This document shows positions 44,432 to 56,072 of a DNA stretch of 64,000 nucleotides, piece after piece. Within the stretch, counting starts at the first letter, position 1. Each line of letters begins with the position of its first letter. Made by a program: the position numbers and the translations under genes. Source of the DNA: Adenophora triphylla var. japonica (taxonomy: Eukaryota; Streptophyta; Magnoliopsida; Asterales; Campanulaceae); assembly GCA_022495995.1 (NCBI GenBank), contig JAFEMH010000077.1, forward strand, positions 1-64,000, given 5' to 3'. A model generated the notes under the pieces. The model worked only from the letters and a program-made list of their open reading frames with translations, did no database searches and was not told where the DNA came from.

Positions 44432-44841
44432 TATATGGCCCGAATTGACAAATAAGAAACATACGGATCAAAACTGATAATTTATATAAAGTCATCAAAC
44501 CGGTCCAACCAGCAATCAAAATTGTTCTGGGTCTGGTATACCACATAATTTGTGTTTCGGTTTAGAAATATAGGAGCCCTGTGTGACTGCCCTGTTTTTA
44601 AAGTCAAAATATAACAAATGATAATGATAGACTTCTATTTTTAGTTGACAAAAATGAAAACAGAGCTAGATGTAGCTTTTCCGCCGAGGGTTTGAAATGT
44701 TTAATCTGAAAATATTAAATGAATTGATGGATATATTGAAACATTGCTTTCTATGATTGGTTCTCCATTTCTATTCAATCTCATATTTTAAATACTTTGA
44801 TAACTGATTAACTTTTAAATTAATGAAAAATAAAATTTATA
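44432..44841. other. AT-rich intergenic stretch
   Basis: Nothing recognised beyond simple AT-rich sequence. Confidence 0.6.
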
Positions 44842-45128
44842 CTCCCTCCGTCCCAACGAAAAAGCCATTTATTTCCTTTTTGGGCGTCCCATTTAAAAAG
44901 CCACTTTCCCAAAAAGGAAACCTTAAATCACTATTCTCTCCACTCATTCTCTCTCCTACTTTACTTTTACACTCACAACATTCTCTTTCTTACATCATCT
45001 CCCACTCATTCTCTCTCCTATTTAATTTTTCATACTCACAACATTTAAACTTTTTCTCTTTCCTACATCACATTTCTTATTTTGCGTGCCCGGCTAATTT
45101 GGTGGCTCTTTCGCTGGGACGGAGGGAG
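44842..45128. mobile_element. Stowaway MITE 7
   Basis: CTCCCTCCGTCCC start and GGGACGGAGGGAG end, TA at 44840-44841 and 45129-45130. Confidence 0.95.
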
Positions 45129-45538
45129 TAAGCACAATATTTAAGCATTGTTAGTGATCACTAATTTATAAGATTATTAAGTGATTTTAGTGCTCACTAT
45201 TCTTTAAAATTATTATTGATAATTCTTTAAATGATGAGTCAAAAATAATTTTTAAAACTGTAAAGAAATAATTAGAATTTTATAAATTTATGATCAAATT
45301 ATATAAAGGAGATCTTAGAATGAAAAACAATATAGTTATATTAGGTTAGTAACATTATCATAAACAGTAAACAATTCAATTCCTAGAATTAGCTATAAAT
45401 ATCAGTTTACATTTATTCTAATCTATACATAAATACTACTAGCCTTGATGACATTTTAATAGAAAAACCAAATCCTAAAAATTTGCACCGCATCAAAGAG
45501 TACAAGTACTGAAGTACAAACTCTTTCAAATGGGATTA
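45129..45538. other. AT-rich intergenic stretch
   Basis: No gene; nothing beyond AT-rich sequence. Confidence 0.6.
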
Positions 45539-45773
45539 CTCCCTTCGTTTCACGATAATCTGCAAAAAGATCTCTTTTGGATGTTTCACAATAATCTGTA
45601 CTTTTCTAAAATGGAAATGGGACTCACTTCTCTCTACTCACAACCATTATTCACTTACTCCATTTTATCTCTCCTACCCAACCATCTACACTCACAACAC
45701 ATCACCTTTTTCACCTTTTACCTTAATTTCCGCACCCTCCCAAAAAGTATATATTTTCATGGGACGGACGGAG
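45539..45773. mobile_element. Stowaway-like MITE 8 (diverged)
   Basis: Starts CTCCCTTCGTTTC and ends GGGACGGACGGAG; TA on both sides (45537-45538, 45774-45775). Confidence 0.75.
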
Positions 45774-45786
45774 TATTTATTACGTC

Positions 45787-46029
45787 CTCCCTCCATCCCA
45801 AAATGGTTTTTCTAAATTTTTTTTTTTTTACTATTAATAAATTTTAAGCAAAAATTTTAAACTTATTTAATTATATCAATGTAAATCTAAAACTTGTAAC
45901 TAAATCAGTATCAACAATGAACAATACTATTAATAAAAAGTTTTATTTTTTGATTAGTATAATTAAATCAATTTAAAATAATTGATTAAAATTTTTTCAT
46001 AATAATAATAATAAATGGGACGGAGAAAG
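45787..46029. mobile_element. Stowaway-like MITE 9 (diverged, AT-rich)
   Basis: CCTCCCTCCATCCC near 45787 and GGGACGGAGAAAG near 46029. Interior is AT-rich with ATAATAATAATAA. Borders are approximate. Confidence 0.5.
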
Positions 46030-46368
46030 TAATTCATTAAGCTCACATCAAAGTAGACCAAAAAACATGTTACACTAGTAAAATAATTCTGGATAAGAAT
46101 TCGATCTCCAGAGCAATAAAATACTCGGGCTCTTTTTCATTGATTGGTTCGTAACCGAAGCAAGAGTGAGGGAAGTGAGAGAGTCTTAATTCCTATCCAA
46201 TCCTGTGACGGTGGAAGAAAGAGGAAGCAGCTCGAGAGGCCGTTCTAGTTGAAAAAAATTGTAGTTGATTTGTCATTTTTTAGATTATTTATTTTATTAG
46301 CTTGTATAATACATGTAAATTAATAAAATTGAAATAAATCACTTTTTTATTTAAAATGTTTTTTATAA
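46030..46368. other. Intergenic stretch
   Basis: No gene or element border recognised. Confidence 0.5.
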
Positions 46369-46954
46369 CGTAGTAAACGATCCAAATCAGCGTTATTCCA
46401 ACACAATATGTTGATTCCTAGCAAATATTATCTGAACCACGAACAAACGACTAACCGGATTGTTCTCCGGCTAATACCATCCGGCGTAATGATGAGATAT
46501 AGTGTTATGAGTTGATATAAATTGTATTGAACGACTTAATCTCAAAATAGTTAATAAGACATTACCTTTTAACGTACAAAGTTGTCAGGCATATATAGTG
46601 GCGTTATGGGATCATTATTAATCCCTAAAATCATGGATATTTTGTTGACGTAACTATATTCGATAATGTAAAAGGCGGTTACATATAACGACGTGAATGG
46701 ATACACGTGTTTTTTGGTCGAGGTCGCCTGAATATTCGAGGTTGATCTGACTTTTTGCATTGGCTTTATATATGGATTATATGAATGGTCGTATGTCGGA
46801 CGAAGCTATGTCGGGACCAAATATGATCGGACAATGAGATAGGTCGACTGACCTTATGTTGGTGGACCTTAGGTGCAGTGGCAACTGTATTGGCCCAATT
46901 AATAAATGCTGGGATTCAATCATTGGGCCTGTCCCGTCACTTTTTTTCCGTTTA
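46369..46954 (-). repeat. 3' LTR of Tat element 2 (left arm)
   Basis: 586 bp; matches the reverse complement of 52243-52852. Starts TAAACGG (minus; TGAACGG in the other copy) after the tract AAAGTTGGGGGCC. A TATATAT box on the minus strand lies at about 46591-46597. Confidence 0.8.
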
Positions 46955-47240
46955 GTGGCCCCCAACTTTATGTGTTAACGTTGTCGAGCAGAAAATTATG
47001 AAAAATTCGGGTGATGGCTGGCATGGCTTGCTGTTGAAAGGTCGATGAGTAGACACATGTCGCTCTCGACCATTGACTTTTGGCGGTTGGATACACTGTT
47101 TAATGCGCCGTAATTTTCGTAATAATGGTACGGTTCTGGCGATTGGACAACTGTCTTGGAAACCGCTGCGAAGCAATAACTGACAAAGCTGAACGGTTAT
47201 GTCCCCCACCCCTTCCACTTCGGGTAAGGAAAATGAGGAG

Positions 47241-47248
47241 TATAAAAG
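47241..47248 (+). promoter_or_regulatory. TATA box of the antisense gene (left arm)
   Basis: TATAAAAG on the plus strand, 200 bases upstream of the antisense gene start and outside the LTR. The other arm has the same box at 51948-51956 on its minus strand, so it is conserved in the family. It would drive transcription against gag-pol. Confidence 0.6.
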
Positions 47249-47448
47249 GAAGAATCTCTTTCATTTTAGAACTTTAAAATCTCAAAATACTCAAATACCC
47301 ATCAAGAGCTAACAACAAGGACTTCGATTTTCGGTGTAATCAAGCATTTCGTTCGTTATTTGAACTTCACCTTTCCCCAAATCATTAAGGTAACCCTCAA
47401 TTGCTCTGTTTTTAGGTTCAATTTCAAGTTTCTGTCTTTATTCCGCCA

Positions 47449-49504
47449 TTGGCTAGGACCTTTGGTTTCGAGCTAGGTGTTAGGTATGGGTACAACTCAT
47501 TAAACCTTAGGATTTATAAAAGATTAGAGGGTCCATGTAGGGAATTGACTAGAGAGGAGTGTATTACCATTCTAAATAGGTGGGGATTATTCCATGGCGT
47601 GGTAGGGTTCCCAGCTGGTGAGAGTATGGGGGATTTGGAGGCGGATGATCCACGGATTATCCGTTTTCGTCTTTTCAATAAACTGATCGACCATCTCATA
47701 ATATTCTATGTCAAGTCTAATAAACCCCATTTCCCTAAAGAGGTTAGCATTCCCAGGGGAATTTAGGTCGCCATTATGTAGTTCGGAACATACTTCAACT
47801 AGGTCTGTTTCCCCTGTTTCTATGTCTTTTGTAGATATGGCAGCTCAATAATCTTCAGTTTCTACTTCGTCGAGATCCACCTCAAGCAATATCATGGATA
47901 AATTTTGCTCGACCGTGGTTCCAGGTCGCACCGAGAGAGGGTATGCGGCCCCCAAGCCAGTCATAGGGGGAAGAACACTGAATCCCTCATCAAAATCCTT
48001 CATGACGTCTTCGAGGTCCCCAAAGATGACTTCCACCTCACCCATTTCACGGAGAGGCAAAGGAAGGCTCAGTCTTGGATGCACTGGGGTCTGAGCTTCT
48101 CTAGGGTAGCCTTCCTTTATGGTCAGGGTGGAATAGCGAGATGATTCTTGTGGAAAGTAGGAAAGGACGGGAGTTCCCCTTGCCTGAGGCTGATACACCT
48201 CCCATGAAGGAGGATAACTACTTGGTCCCAGTGTGGAGCGGGGAGCTTCGTCGTAGGTTGACCTTGGTGGCTCGGAGGAGCACCATAAGTTGGGCCACCC
48301 TTAGCTCGGACAAAGACTTCTTTATTCAGTACGACATAATGCTAGATGGAGATCGGAAGGTAGCCCCTTTAGTGTCGATCATCCGTAGTCTTAGATGCCC
48401 AGATTGGGTGATACATGAGAGGGAGAGGTTTGAGTCCTAGTGCCACTTCTGCAAGAAGAGACCTGTCCATTGCAGAGGCCTATTCCACTATGGCGGTTAA
48501 GTACCTTTATGTTGTTATGCAATTTTTTCTCTCACTTTGCTCTCTTACTCTTTTGCTGACTGTTTTCCCTTCGATTGTGCAGTTTTAACCGCTGAGCATG
48601 AGGCCAACATGAACCGTGTGGTCGACCTTGGTGATAGAAGGAGAAACAAGAAGGCAAATGGAGCTGCCAATGCCAGAGCCAGCCAGGAGAAGGAGGCTAT
48701 GGACAGAAATACTATGCTTCCCAAGGAAGGAGTGGGGATGGTCCCCATTGATGGGTCTGTGCCAGTAGAGCTCATTGAACATACTCCCCAAGTACAAGTC
48801 ATTGGGGAAGAGGGGGAGGTCGACATTTCGACCAAGCTGGAGTCGGGCTCCGATCCCAGACATGAGTCAAATGGGATAGACCCCCACAACATCGTAGACT
48901 TAGAGATCGGTGATGACGAGCCAAAAGATGACCTTCACCTTAATCAGCCGAGAAAGAGGTCCCGTGTCGACCTGGCACTTAAAGGAGCTGGACCTTCTCG
49001 AGCAGCGGGCTCTACCTCCAGTCATCCCCCTCCTCAAGCTCCCTCCACTAAAGGCACCAAAGAAGTGAAGGCTATGGTGGAGAGGCTGAGTGATGTCCCT
49101 CCTCTAACGGGCATCAATAGCTTGAGTCGCCACTACCCCGAGCTGGGACTGGGGCAAGCTGTAGTGAGGAGGGCAGTAGACAGAGACTTGCTGGCCCAAT
49201 TTGAGGAGGAAGGGCTTACTCCGGAGGAGTACCATGATAGATCCGGCCTCCTAGCTTCCGAGATTACCCTTTGATTTTTTCAGTTTCTTTCTTTTATGTT
49301 TGGTTGCAGTAGTTTTAGTCGCTTAAAATTTTGATAACTGTTGTATTGACCACTTTCTTTGTGTTGTGTAGTCTATTGCTCTCACTGAGCAAGCTAGGTG
49401 CAATTGAGAAGTAGCAAATAGCCTCCACAAAATATTCAAGAAAGGCTAGGGAGGCCGTGGAGCTAAGGGAGAAGCTAGGGGACTTCGACTCCCAGTTAGC
49501 CACA
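47449..49504 (+). pseudogene. Antisense Transposase_28-like gene of Tat element 2 (left arm)
   Basis: Plus strand, opposite to integrase. N-terminal exon: ARTFGFELGVRYGYNS, LTREECITILNRWG, DLEADDPRIIRFRLFNKLID. The start ATG present in the right arm is ATTG here (47448-47451), a one-base insertion. Then DKFCSTVVPGRTERGYAAPKP and FTERQRKAQSWMHWGLSFSR in broken frames, with an internal deletion of ~220 bases at 48127 compared with the right arm. A probable intron ends GATTGTGCAG (48582), then MNRVVDLGDRRRNKK... RLSDVPPLTGI. Similar to the plant 'putative gypsy type transposon' family (Transposase_28) in the deleted region. Function unknown; dead copy. Confidence 0.72.
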
Positions 49505-49539
49505 ACGAAGCTGACTAAGGTTTTAATCGATTTTGTCTA

Positions 49540-49825
49540 GAGGAACGAGACATACATAAGTCTTCAGTCGAACCTGTTTAAGAACGAGGTTGACTTAAAA
49601 CTTTAGTCGAGCCTGTTTAAGGAACGAGACTAACATAAGGCTTCAGTCGAACCTGTTTAAGAACGAGGTTGACTTATAACTTTATTCGAGCCTGTTTAAG
49701 GAACGAGACTGACATAAGTCTGCAGTCGAACCTGTTTAAAAATGAGGTTGACTTAGGACTTTAGTCGAGCCTGTTTAAGGAACGAGACTGACATAAGTCT
49801 TCAGTCGAGCATGTTTAATATTTCG
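49540..49825. repeat. 79-bp tandem repeat between integrase and antisense gene
   Basis: CAGTCGA recurs at 49565, 49644, 49723 and 49802, an exact 79-base period. Each unit is itself two similar halves (CAGTCGAACCTGTTTAAGAA and TAGTCGAGCCTGTTTAAGGA). Confidence 0.95.
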
Positions 49826-49946
49826 AGATCGAATAAGAGTCGGATCTGAATTGAATAAGATGCAAGTATAACACAGTTTGTGAATAGAACTTTTTGGGGG
49901 TAACCCCATTTTATTGATGAAGTAGATCGTTACATAAAGAGATTAA

Positions 49947-50463
49947 TCAGAAATAGTATCTAACTAAGTGGCTAGCATGCCACGAATGTTTCAGCTCGTC
50001 ACCACCTGGATGGCCAATCATGTAGGTCCCCTCCTTTACAATTCTGGTGACAATGTAGGGTCCTTCCCAATTCGAAGATAACTTATTATGTTCAGCTTTC
50101 CTTCCAGTTACCTTGATCTTCCTTAGCACATAGTCCCCAACGTTGAATGACCTCTTCTTGGCCCTCTTGTCGTGATAACCCTTAGTTTTCTGCTTGTAGT
50201 TTACCATTCTAAGCTGAGCAGTCATCCGTTTCTCGTCTAGTAGGGCTAAGTCGAGTAACTTGTTGGAGTTATTCTGGTTCTGATCAAACAAGGCCACCCT
50301 AGATGTGGGAATTCGTAGTTCGGCGGGTGTCATGGCCTCCGATCCAAATGTAAGAGCAAATGGGGTCTCTCCTGTAGGCCCCCGGGTGGTTGTGCGGACT
50401 GCCCAAAATGCAAGGGGTAGTTCGTACAACCATCTGCCAGCTTGACCAATAAGGCCCTTACTT
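49947..50463 (-). pseudogene. Integrase C-terminal part (Tat element 2)
   Basis: Reads GLIGQAGRWLYELPLAFWAV, RGPTGETPFALTFGSEAM, the C-terminal domain VGDYVLRKIKVTGRK, NWEGPYIVTRIVKEGTY and ends LKHSWHASHLVRYYF. The catalytic core is missing because the element is cut at 50463. Same family of fold as 3695-4306, about half the residues alike by eye. Confidence 0.88.
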
Positions 50464-50507
50464 AGGCTCCGTTTGTTTCAACGTAAAATATTTTACGGAA
50501 ATTGCAT
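50464..50507. other. Filler at the junction of the two inverted arms
   Basis: Contains GGCTCCGTTTGTTTCAACG and the perfect palindrome CGTAAAATATTTTACG (50482-50497). GGCTCCGTTTGTTT resembles ends of plant MITE/hAT elements. CTTAGGCTCC occurs here and again at 50552, just inside the right arm. Confidence 0.6.
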
Positions 50508-51749
50508 TGGGACTCGAATCTTTCTCTCTCGTGTATCACCTAATCTGGGTATCTTAGGCTCCTAATGATTGGCACTAAGGGAGCTACCTCCCCATCTCCT
50601 CCTAGCATCATCACGGCTTGGATGAAGAAGTCGTTATCCGACCCAAATGTTGCCCAACTAATGGTGCTCCTCCGAGCCACCAATGTCAACCTATGAGTGA
50701 GCTCCTCACTCCACTCTGGGACCCATTATTCATCCTCTTTCATGGGAAGCGTATCAGCTTCAGCAAGGGGAACTCCCATCCTTTCCTACTCTCTACCAGT
50801 ATCAAATGGGCATTCCACCCAGAAACTTTGTCGGGCAAGAGCTTTGGGGCCTTAGCTTTGGCTGGGGTACTAATGCCAAAGGTTTTGTCATTCTGCACGA
50901 TTTTAAAGAATCCCCTAAAGACGTGCATACATGGCTCATACCCAACGAACATGCACACCATGGCAAAGCAGACCAACACCCTCACAGTATTGGCGCCCAA
51001 CTGCATGGGGACAGCGGCCATACACTCCAAAAACTCAAAAATAAATGGATCGAGGGGAAGTCGTAGCCCGGCCTCAAACTGACCGTAGTAGAAGGCTACC
51101 TTAGAGGAGCTCAGACCCCAATGTATCCAAGACTTAGATTTCTTTTGCCTCTCCATGAAATGGGTGAGATGGAATTCATCTCTGGAGACCTCAAAAAATT
51201 TATGTAGAATTTGGATGCGTGAATCAGCATTCTTCCTCCCAATGGTCGGCTTGGGGGCCACATACCCTCTTTCATTACGACCTGGAACCACGGTCGAGCA
51301 AAATTTGTCCAATGTGTTACCTGAGGAGCTCAATGGCATAGAAACGGGAGATTGCTAAGCTGCCATATCTACAGAAGACATAGAAACAGAGGAATCACAC
51401 CTAGTTGAAGTATGTTCCAAACTACCTAAGTGCGACCTAGATTCCCATGGGAATGCTAATCTCTCTCTAGGAAAGCGAGGTTTATTGTACTTGATGTAAA
51501 AAATTATGAGGTGGTCTATCAGTTTGTTGAAGAGACGGAAACGAACAATCCGTGGATCATCCGCCTCCAAATCCCCTATACTCTCTTCGGCCCTACCTCA
51601 CCATAAAATAAACCCCACCTATCTAAGATGGTAATACACTCCTCCCTCGTCAATTCCACCCATGGACCTTCTAACCTTTTATAAACCCTAAGATTTATGG
51701 AGTTATAACCATACCTAACACCTAGCTTGAAGCCAAAGGTTCTAGCCAT
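50508..51749 (-). pseudogene. Antisense Transposase_28-like gene of Tat element 2 (right arm)
   Basis: Begins ATG at 51749 (MARTFGFKLGVRYGYNS), with a 7-base net deletion frameshift near 51590 and then EADDPRIVRFRLFNKLIDH. A probable intron ends at CTTCTGTAG (about 51372). 51339-50740 is an open 199-residue segment carrying DKFCSTVVPGRNERGY, FHLTHFMERQKKSKSWIHWG, GLRLPLDPFIFEFLECMAAV and PMQLGANTVRVLVCFAMVCM, the pattern of the Transposase_28 'putative gypsy type transposon' domain. It retains the part deleted in the left arm and stops where the arm ends. Broken, function unknown. Confidence 0.75.
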
Positions 51750-51947
51750 GGCGGAATAAACAGAGAAACTTGAAATTAAGCCTAAAAACAGAGTAATTGA
51801 GGGGTACCTTGATGATTTGGGGAAAGGTGGAGCTTAACGATGAATCGGAATGCTTGATTACGCCGGAAATCGAAGTACTTGCTATTTGCTCTTGCTGGGT
51901 ATTTGAATGCTTAGAGATTGTAAAGTTTGAAAAGGAAAAGGATTTTA

Positions 51948-51956
51948 CCTTTTATA
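51948..51956 (-). promoter_or_regulatory. TATA box of the antisense gene (right arm)
   Basis: TATAAAAGG on the minus strand, ~200 bases before the ATG at 51749. Same spacing as in the left arm. Confidence 0.6.
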
Positions 51957-52242
51957 TGTTTCCAAAACCTTACCGGAATTGGAAATGGTGAGGGACACAG
52001 CCGTTTCTTTTTGTCAGTTAAGGCCTAGCAGTGGTTCCCAAAAACAGTTGTCCAATCGACAGAACCGTACCATCATTACAGAAATTACGGCACATTAAAT
52101 AGTGTGTCCAACCGTCAAAAGTCAATAGTCGAGAGCGATCGACATCTACTCAGTCGACCATCCAATAGCGAGTTGTTTAAGCTTACACAAAACTTTTTAT
52201 AACTTCCTGGTCGACAAAGTCAACACAAAAAGTTGGGGGCCC

Positions 52243-52852
52243 TGAACGGAATAAAAGTGACGGGCAAGGCACAACGAATGAAGCCCAACAATTCAGACGT
52301 TACAAAGACATTACAATTGAATGGGTCAGTCTAGTTACCACAACATACGCGGCCCAATGGCAAATTTCAGTCGACCTAGCTTATTGTCCGACCATCATTG
52401 ATCCCGACCTAGCTCTGTCTGAAATACGATCATCAACTTATACAAATTCTATCTAGCTAAGGCATAAATGCAGGTCGACCTTGATTACTCATGTGACCTC
52501 GACCTACAGAAACATGCATCTATCTACAACTTAATCCGTAACCGTCTTCTACAATCACGTAGATCGTTACGCCTACATTGTCTCCACAACTTAAGGGATT
52601 CAATACGATTCTACATCACTACTATATATATCAGACAACATATAACGTTAAAAGGTAATGTATTCTTGGTTATTTTGAGATTACGTCGTTCAACACAGTT
52701 TCATATAAAGCTCATAACACTATATCTCATCATCACGCTGGAGGGTATTAGCCGGATACCAACCCGACTAATCGTTTGTTCTTAATTTCAGGTTACATTT
52801 GCTAGGGATCAACCTATTGATGGACTAAGGCTGATCTGAATCGTTTCCTGCA
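52243..52852 (+). repeat. LTR of Tat element 2 (right arm)
   Basis: TGAACGG...CCTGCA, 610 bp. TATATATA at 52623-52630 would drive transcription to the right. Pairs with 46369-46954 inverted. Confidence 0.8.
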
Positions 52853-54162
52853 TAATCAAATGCATTTATCAGTTATTTGACAGATAAACGCAAAAAAAAT
52901 AATTTTTTTTAATATTCAAATAGTTTTTTGTAAGATCCAACTTATGTGATTTTTTTTGTAATATTCATCTTTTATAGATAGTTTATGGTAAATGTCCCTA
53001 AAATGTTTAGTGGGACGCTTAAATGGATAAAATGTAGGGGGGAAAATAACAAAAACACCTATTAAAAACTTTTATATCCAAAAATCCAACAAATAATTGT
53101 CCTAAAATTAGATATTCAATACCAAAACGCCAAAAATTTAAGGATCTAGTTATTTGTCTTTAAGTTTGAAGATTTTATGTAGCTAAAATTTATTTATTCT
53201 AATTAATGAGATGTTACAAATATAAAATTTATCATATGTCGATAAACAATAATAATTTATTAATAATAAAAATATAATTTTTATTATAAAATAAAGATAA
53301 TAATAATAAGGTAAATTTATGATATCATGTATGATAATTATTAGAAAAGCAATTGTGTTATGCTTACTGTAATCGCTAAATTTTATAATAAAAATATTAA
53401 TTATTAAATTAAAAAATGATTAAAAAATCCAAAAATTATCTTTCGAACCTTGATTTAGAAAGAGGATGATTATAATATACTATCGTAGGATCGATTCAAA
53501 AAAAAGAGACAATATTATGCAGATGATAAAAATGAGTAAGTTATAGGAGAAATCTGTTTCTCCATAAGTTATAAAAAGCCCATTTTCATTCTTAAAAATA
53601 TCGAGTTTGGACCTTAAAACATTGAGTTTAGGCCTTAAAATACCTAGAAAATAAAATAGTGAGTTTAGACGTTAAAACAGTGAGATTAAGCTAGAAAATA
53701 AAATAGCGAGTTTAGACCTTAAAACAGAGAGTTTAGGCTTTAAAACACCAAGTCGATATAATTAAAAACAGAATTTTTTATAACTATGAAAAAACAGGTT
53801 TCCCTCAAAATTTTATGAACAAAATATAAACTAGACATTTTCAACTTCAGTTTGCCGGCTTCATCTTCTTTACTCCCTACAAAAAATATAAAAGAAAAAG
53901 TAAACAACTCAACACAACTTTCATAAAATATTGATAAGAAAATGTAAAGAATTCACTATGTGATGTAAAATATTTGTAAGAAATATTAAAAATAAAAATT
54001 TGCTTATATTGTCATGTAAAAATTTTGCATACACTATTAAATATTTTAGTATAAAAATTGTTTTTTACATTTTTTAAAATATTTTATCTTTGGTAGTATT
54101 TAATAAACTTTTTAAATTCGATTTTCATGGAAGCAGCACATGTTGTTGCAACTTCCAGAGAG
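52853..54162. other. AT-rich intergenic DNA with a short minisatellite
   Basis: No gene. Between about 53598 and 53760 the phrase GAGTTTAGRCCTTAAAACA recurs at irregular 20-50-base spacing, with AGAAAATAAAATAG linkers. The rest is featureless AT-rich sequence. Confidence 0.6.
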
Positions 54163-54165
54163 TAA

Positions 54166-55005
54166 GGGGGCGTTTGGTTCGGTGGAAAAAAAGCGAAGGA
54201 ATGGAATTGTCAATGGAATTGAATTCCTTAAGGAATTGGAATGGAAAAAAACTACCAATCCTCCGTTTGGTTGACTTAATTGAATGGAATTGTCATTCAA
54301 ATTCATTGATAATTCTTGTTTGGATTCAAGACAACAATGTTGGAATGGAATTATTATATGATAAAATGTCCAAAATACCCTTTTTTTTTTTTAATTAATT
54401 TTTTTTTTATTTATTTTTTTTAATTTTTTTTTAATTTTTTTGATTTTTTTTAATTTTTTTTAATTTTTTTTTTTAATTTTTTTTAAAAAATTTTTAAAAT
54501 TTTTTTTTTTTTCATATGTTATCCAGTTTGGGCCTCCAACTTCAGCCCAAGAACCTTTTTTTTTTCATATGTTATCCAGTACGGATCATCTTTACACTGA
54601 TGAAGAACCATTTTAGAGGATCAGATTACAAACCAATATGTTCTACCTATTTTCTACATAAGTATTCCATCACAAGGTTTCAAACACAGGAAGGCAGATA
54701 CCTTCCAACAACTATTCGAGCCTACAGACCAACATAAATATGCAATACTGAAGGCTGTGAATCTGATTCAGAAATATCATATTCCTTTAACTCCATTCAA
54801 GTAGTCAATATGCTGAAAAATACAAAATATACATCAAACTAGCAAAATATACATCAGTACACCCAACTTGTTCAAATACTAGTCTAACACAGTTGCATAA
54901 TATACATCAAACTAGCAAAATATACATCAAACTAGCAAAATATACATCAGTAGACCCATTTGAAGTACCACAAAAGAGAATCAAACTAAAGAAGGCAGTT
55001 TGATT
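54166..55005. other. Left terminal region of the Harbinger element
   Basis: TIR, GGAATGGAATTG subterminal motifs, then a 150-base T-rich tract (54378-54513) and non-coding AT-rich sequence with TATACATCA(A/G)TA repeats at 54826-54950. No gene. Confidence 0.75.
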
Positions 55006-55979
55006 TCAATTATCCAAAAGATACCTGACCCATTCCTCCTTTTCTTCTTCTTTCTGAATAGAAAAGAAAACCAACACTTTCTCTGGCTCACACGTTATCT
55101 TACTTGTTGCTTTGAACCTATCCATCATAGACAATGAAGTGATTTTGGACAACTCCGAAAACACAAGGCTCGTTTTCCTTTGTATGTCCAAGTCACTTTG
55201 TATTGCTTCACCAAGTTTTGTTGATGCTTCCTCAATCTTGTTCCCGAGTAAGCTAGCAGCACTAGATAAGCCTTCAAGCAAAGAATCTTGACTCCTAGCC
55301 CTTTTCCGTTTAAGAGGTGCACTACTACACTCTTCACTAGGGACATCAACTCCTGCGGTAAGACTATCTTCCTTCCCCTCATCATTACCATCTTTCTCTT
55401 CTTCTTCTTCTTTGTTAGCCTCCTTCTCCATTTCAGCAAAATCTCTAGCCCTATTCCCTTTGGCTCGATCTTTGCCAAATACAGTACATAAATCTTCAAA
55501 TAGGGGAAATGATTTGTTTCTCCATTTAGCCGCCTCTTTATGAACCTATTTATTCACGAATAGACAAAATATAATAAACTTGCAATTATACATAAATAAT
55601 ATAAAAAATCAAAATCAAAAAATAAATAAAAGCAAACAATTACCTTGAGGTAAGCATCCCAAACCGTAGGTTCAGCAGTCACGCAATGTTTTTCACTATC
55701 GTAGCCAAAGCCACTAGTATTATAACCATAAAGCATGTCGTAGACAACTTGCCAATCCTTTTTCAAGGTTTTCAACCTTGACTCAATGTGCGGTTTACCC
55801 AAAAGTCCAGAATCTGGGAGTGTTTCTTTTAAAGCATTTTCAACTTGTTTCAAATAACCCGCTTTAAAACCATTATCAGCCTTAAATCCATCTCCAGCAT
55901 TTACCAAATCCACCATAGCCTCTACGAGCTTGGAATCTTGTTCTAATGTCCAGTGCCGATAGTTTTTTTGGGAAGCCAT
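55006..55979 (-). CDS. Myb/SANT-like protein of the Harbinger element (two exons)
   Basis: Exon 55979-55644 begins MASQKNYRHWTLEQDSKLV, a Myb_DNA-bind_3/SANT-like helix-turn-helix (W-T...D..L), with SRLKTLKKDWQVVYDML and TVWDAYLK. A GT...AG intron (55643-55546) leads in phase 0 to exon 55545-55006 (VHKEAAKWRNKSFPLFEDL, an Asp/Glu-rich stretch, LKRKRARS and a C-terminal helix-rich tail). 291 residues, no stop. In PIF/Harbinger elements the Myb-like partner binds DNA and helps the transposase enter the nucleus. The frame is intact. Confidence 0.9.
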
Positions 55980-56072
55980 GCCTAATAGAAACAAAAGAAG
56001 GCAGCCATATAAAAAAAACAAAAAAAGCAGCCTTTTGATGCAAAAAATCACATAATCAACTACAAAGTTCAC

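Larger units (their letters stand above)
46369..50463 (-). mobile_element. Tat-lineage Gypsy element 2, 3' portion (left arm)
   Basis: Minus-strand order: integrase end (50463-49947), 79-bp tandem repeats, antisense gene (plus strand), polypurine tract (46957-46969), LTR (46954-46369). It is truncated at 50463, where a ~45-base filler leads to a second copy in opposite orientation. The family differs from element 1. Confidence 0.85.
50508..52852 (+). mobile_element. Tat-lineage Gypsy element 2, 3' portion (right arm, inverted)
   Basis: Reverse complement of 46369-48430 with insertions and mismatches: antisense gene on the minus strand (51749 to 50508), polypurine tract AAAGTTGGGGGCC (52229-52241) and LTR (52243-52852). 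No pol is present. Confidence 0.85.

Noticed and set aside
49540..49825. CRISPR or satellite array
   Set aside because: Only about 3.6 units at 79-bp period inside a retroelement spacer.
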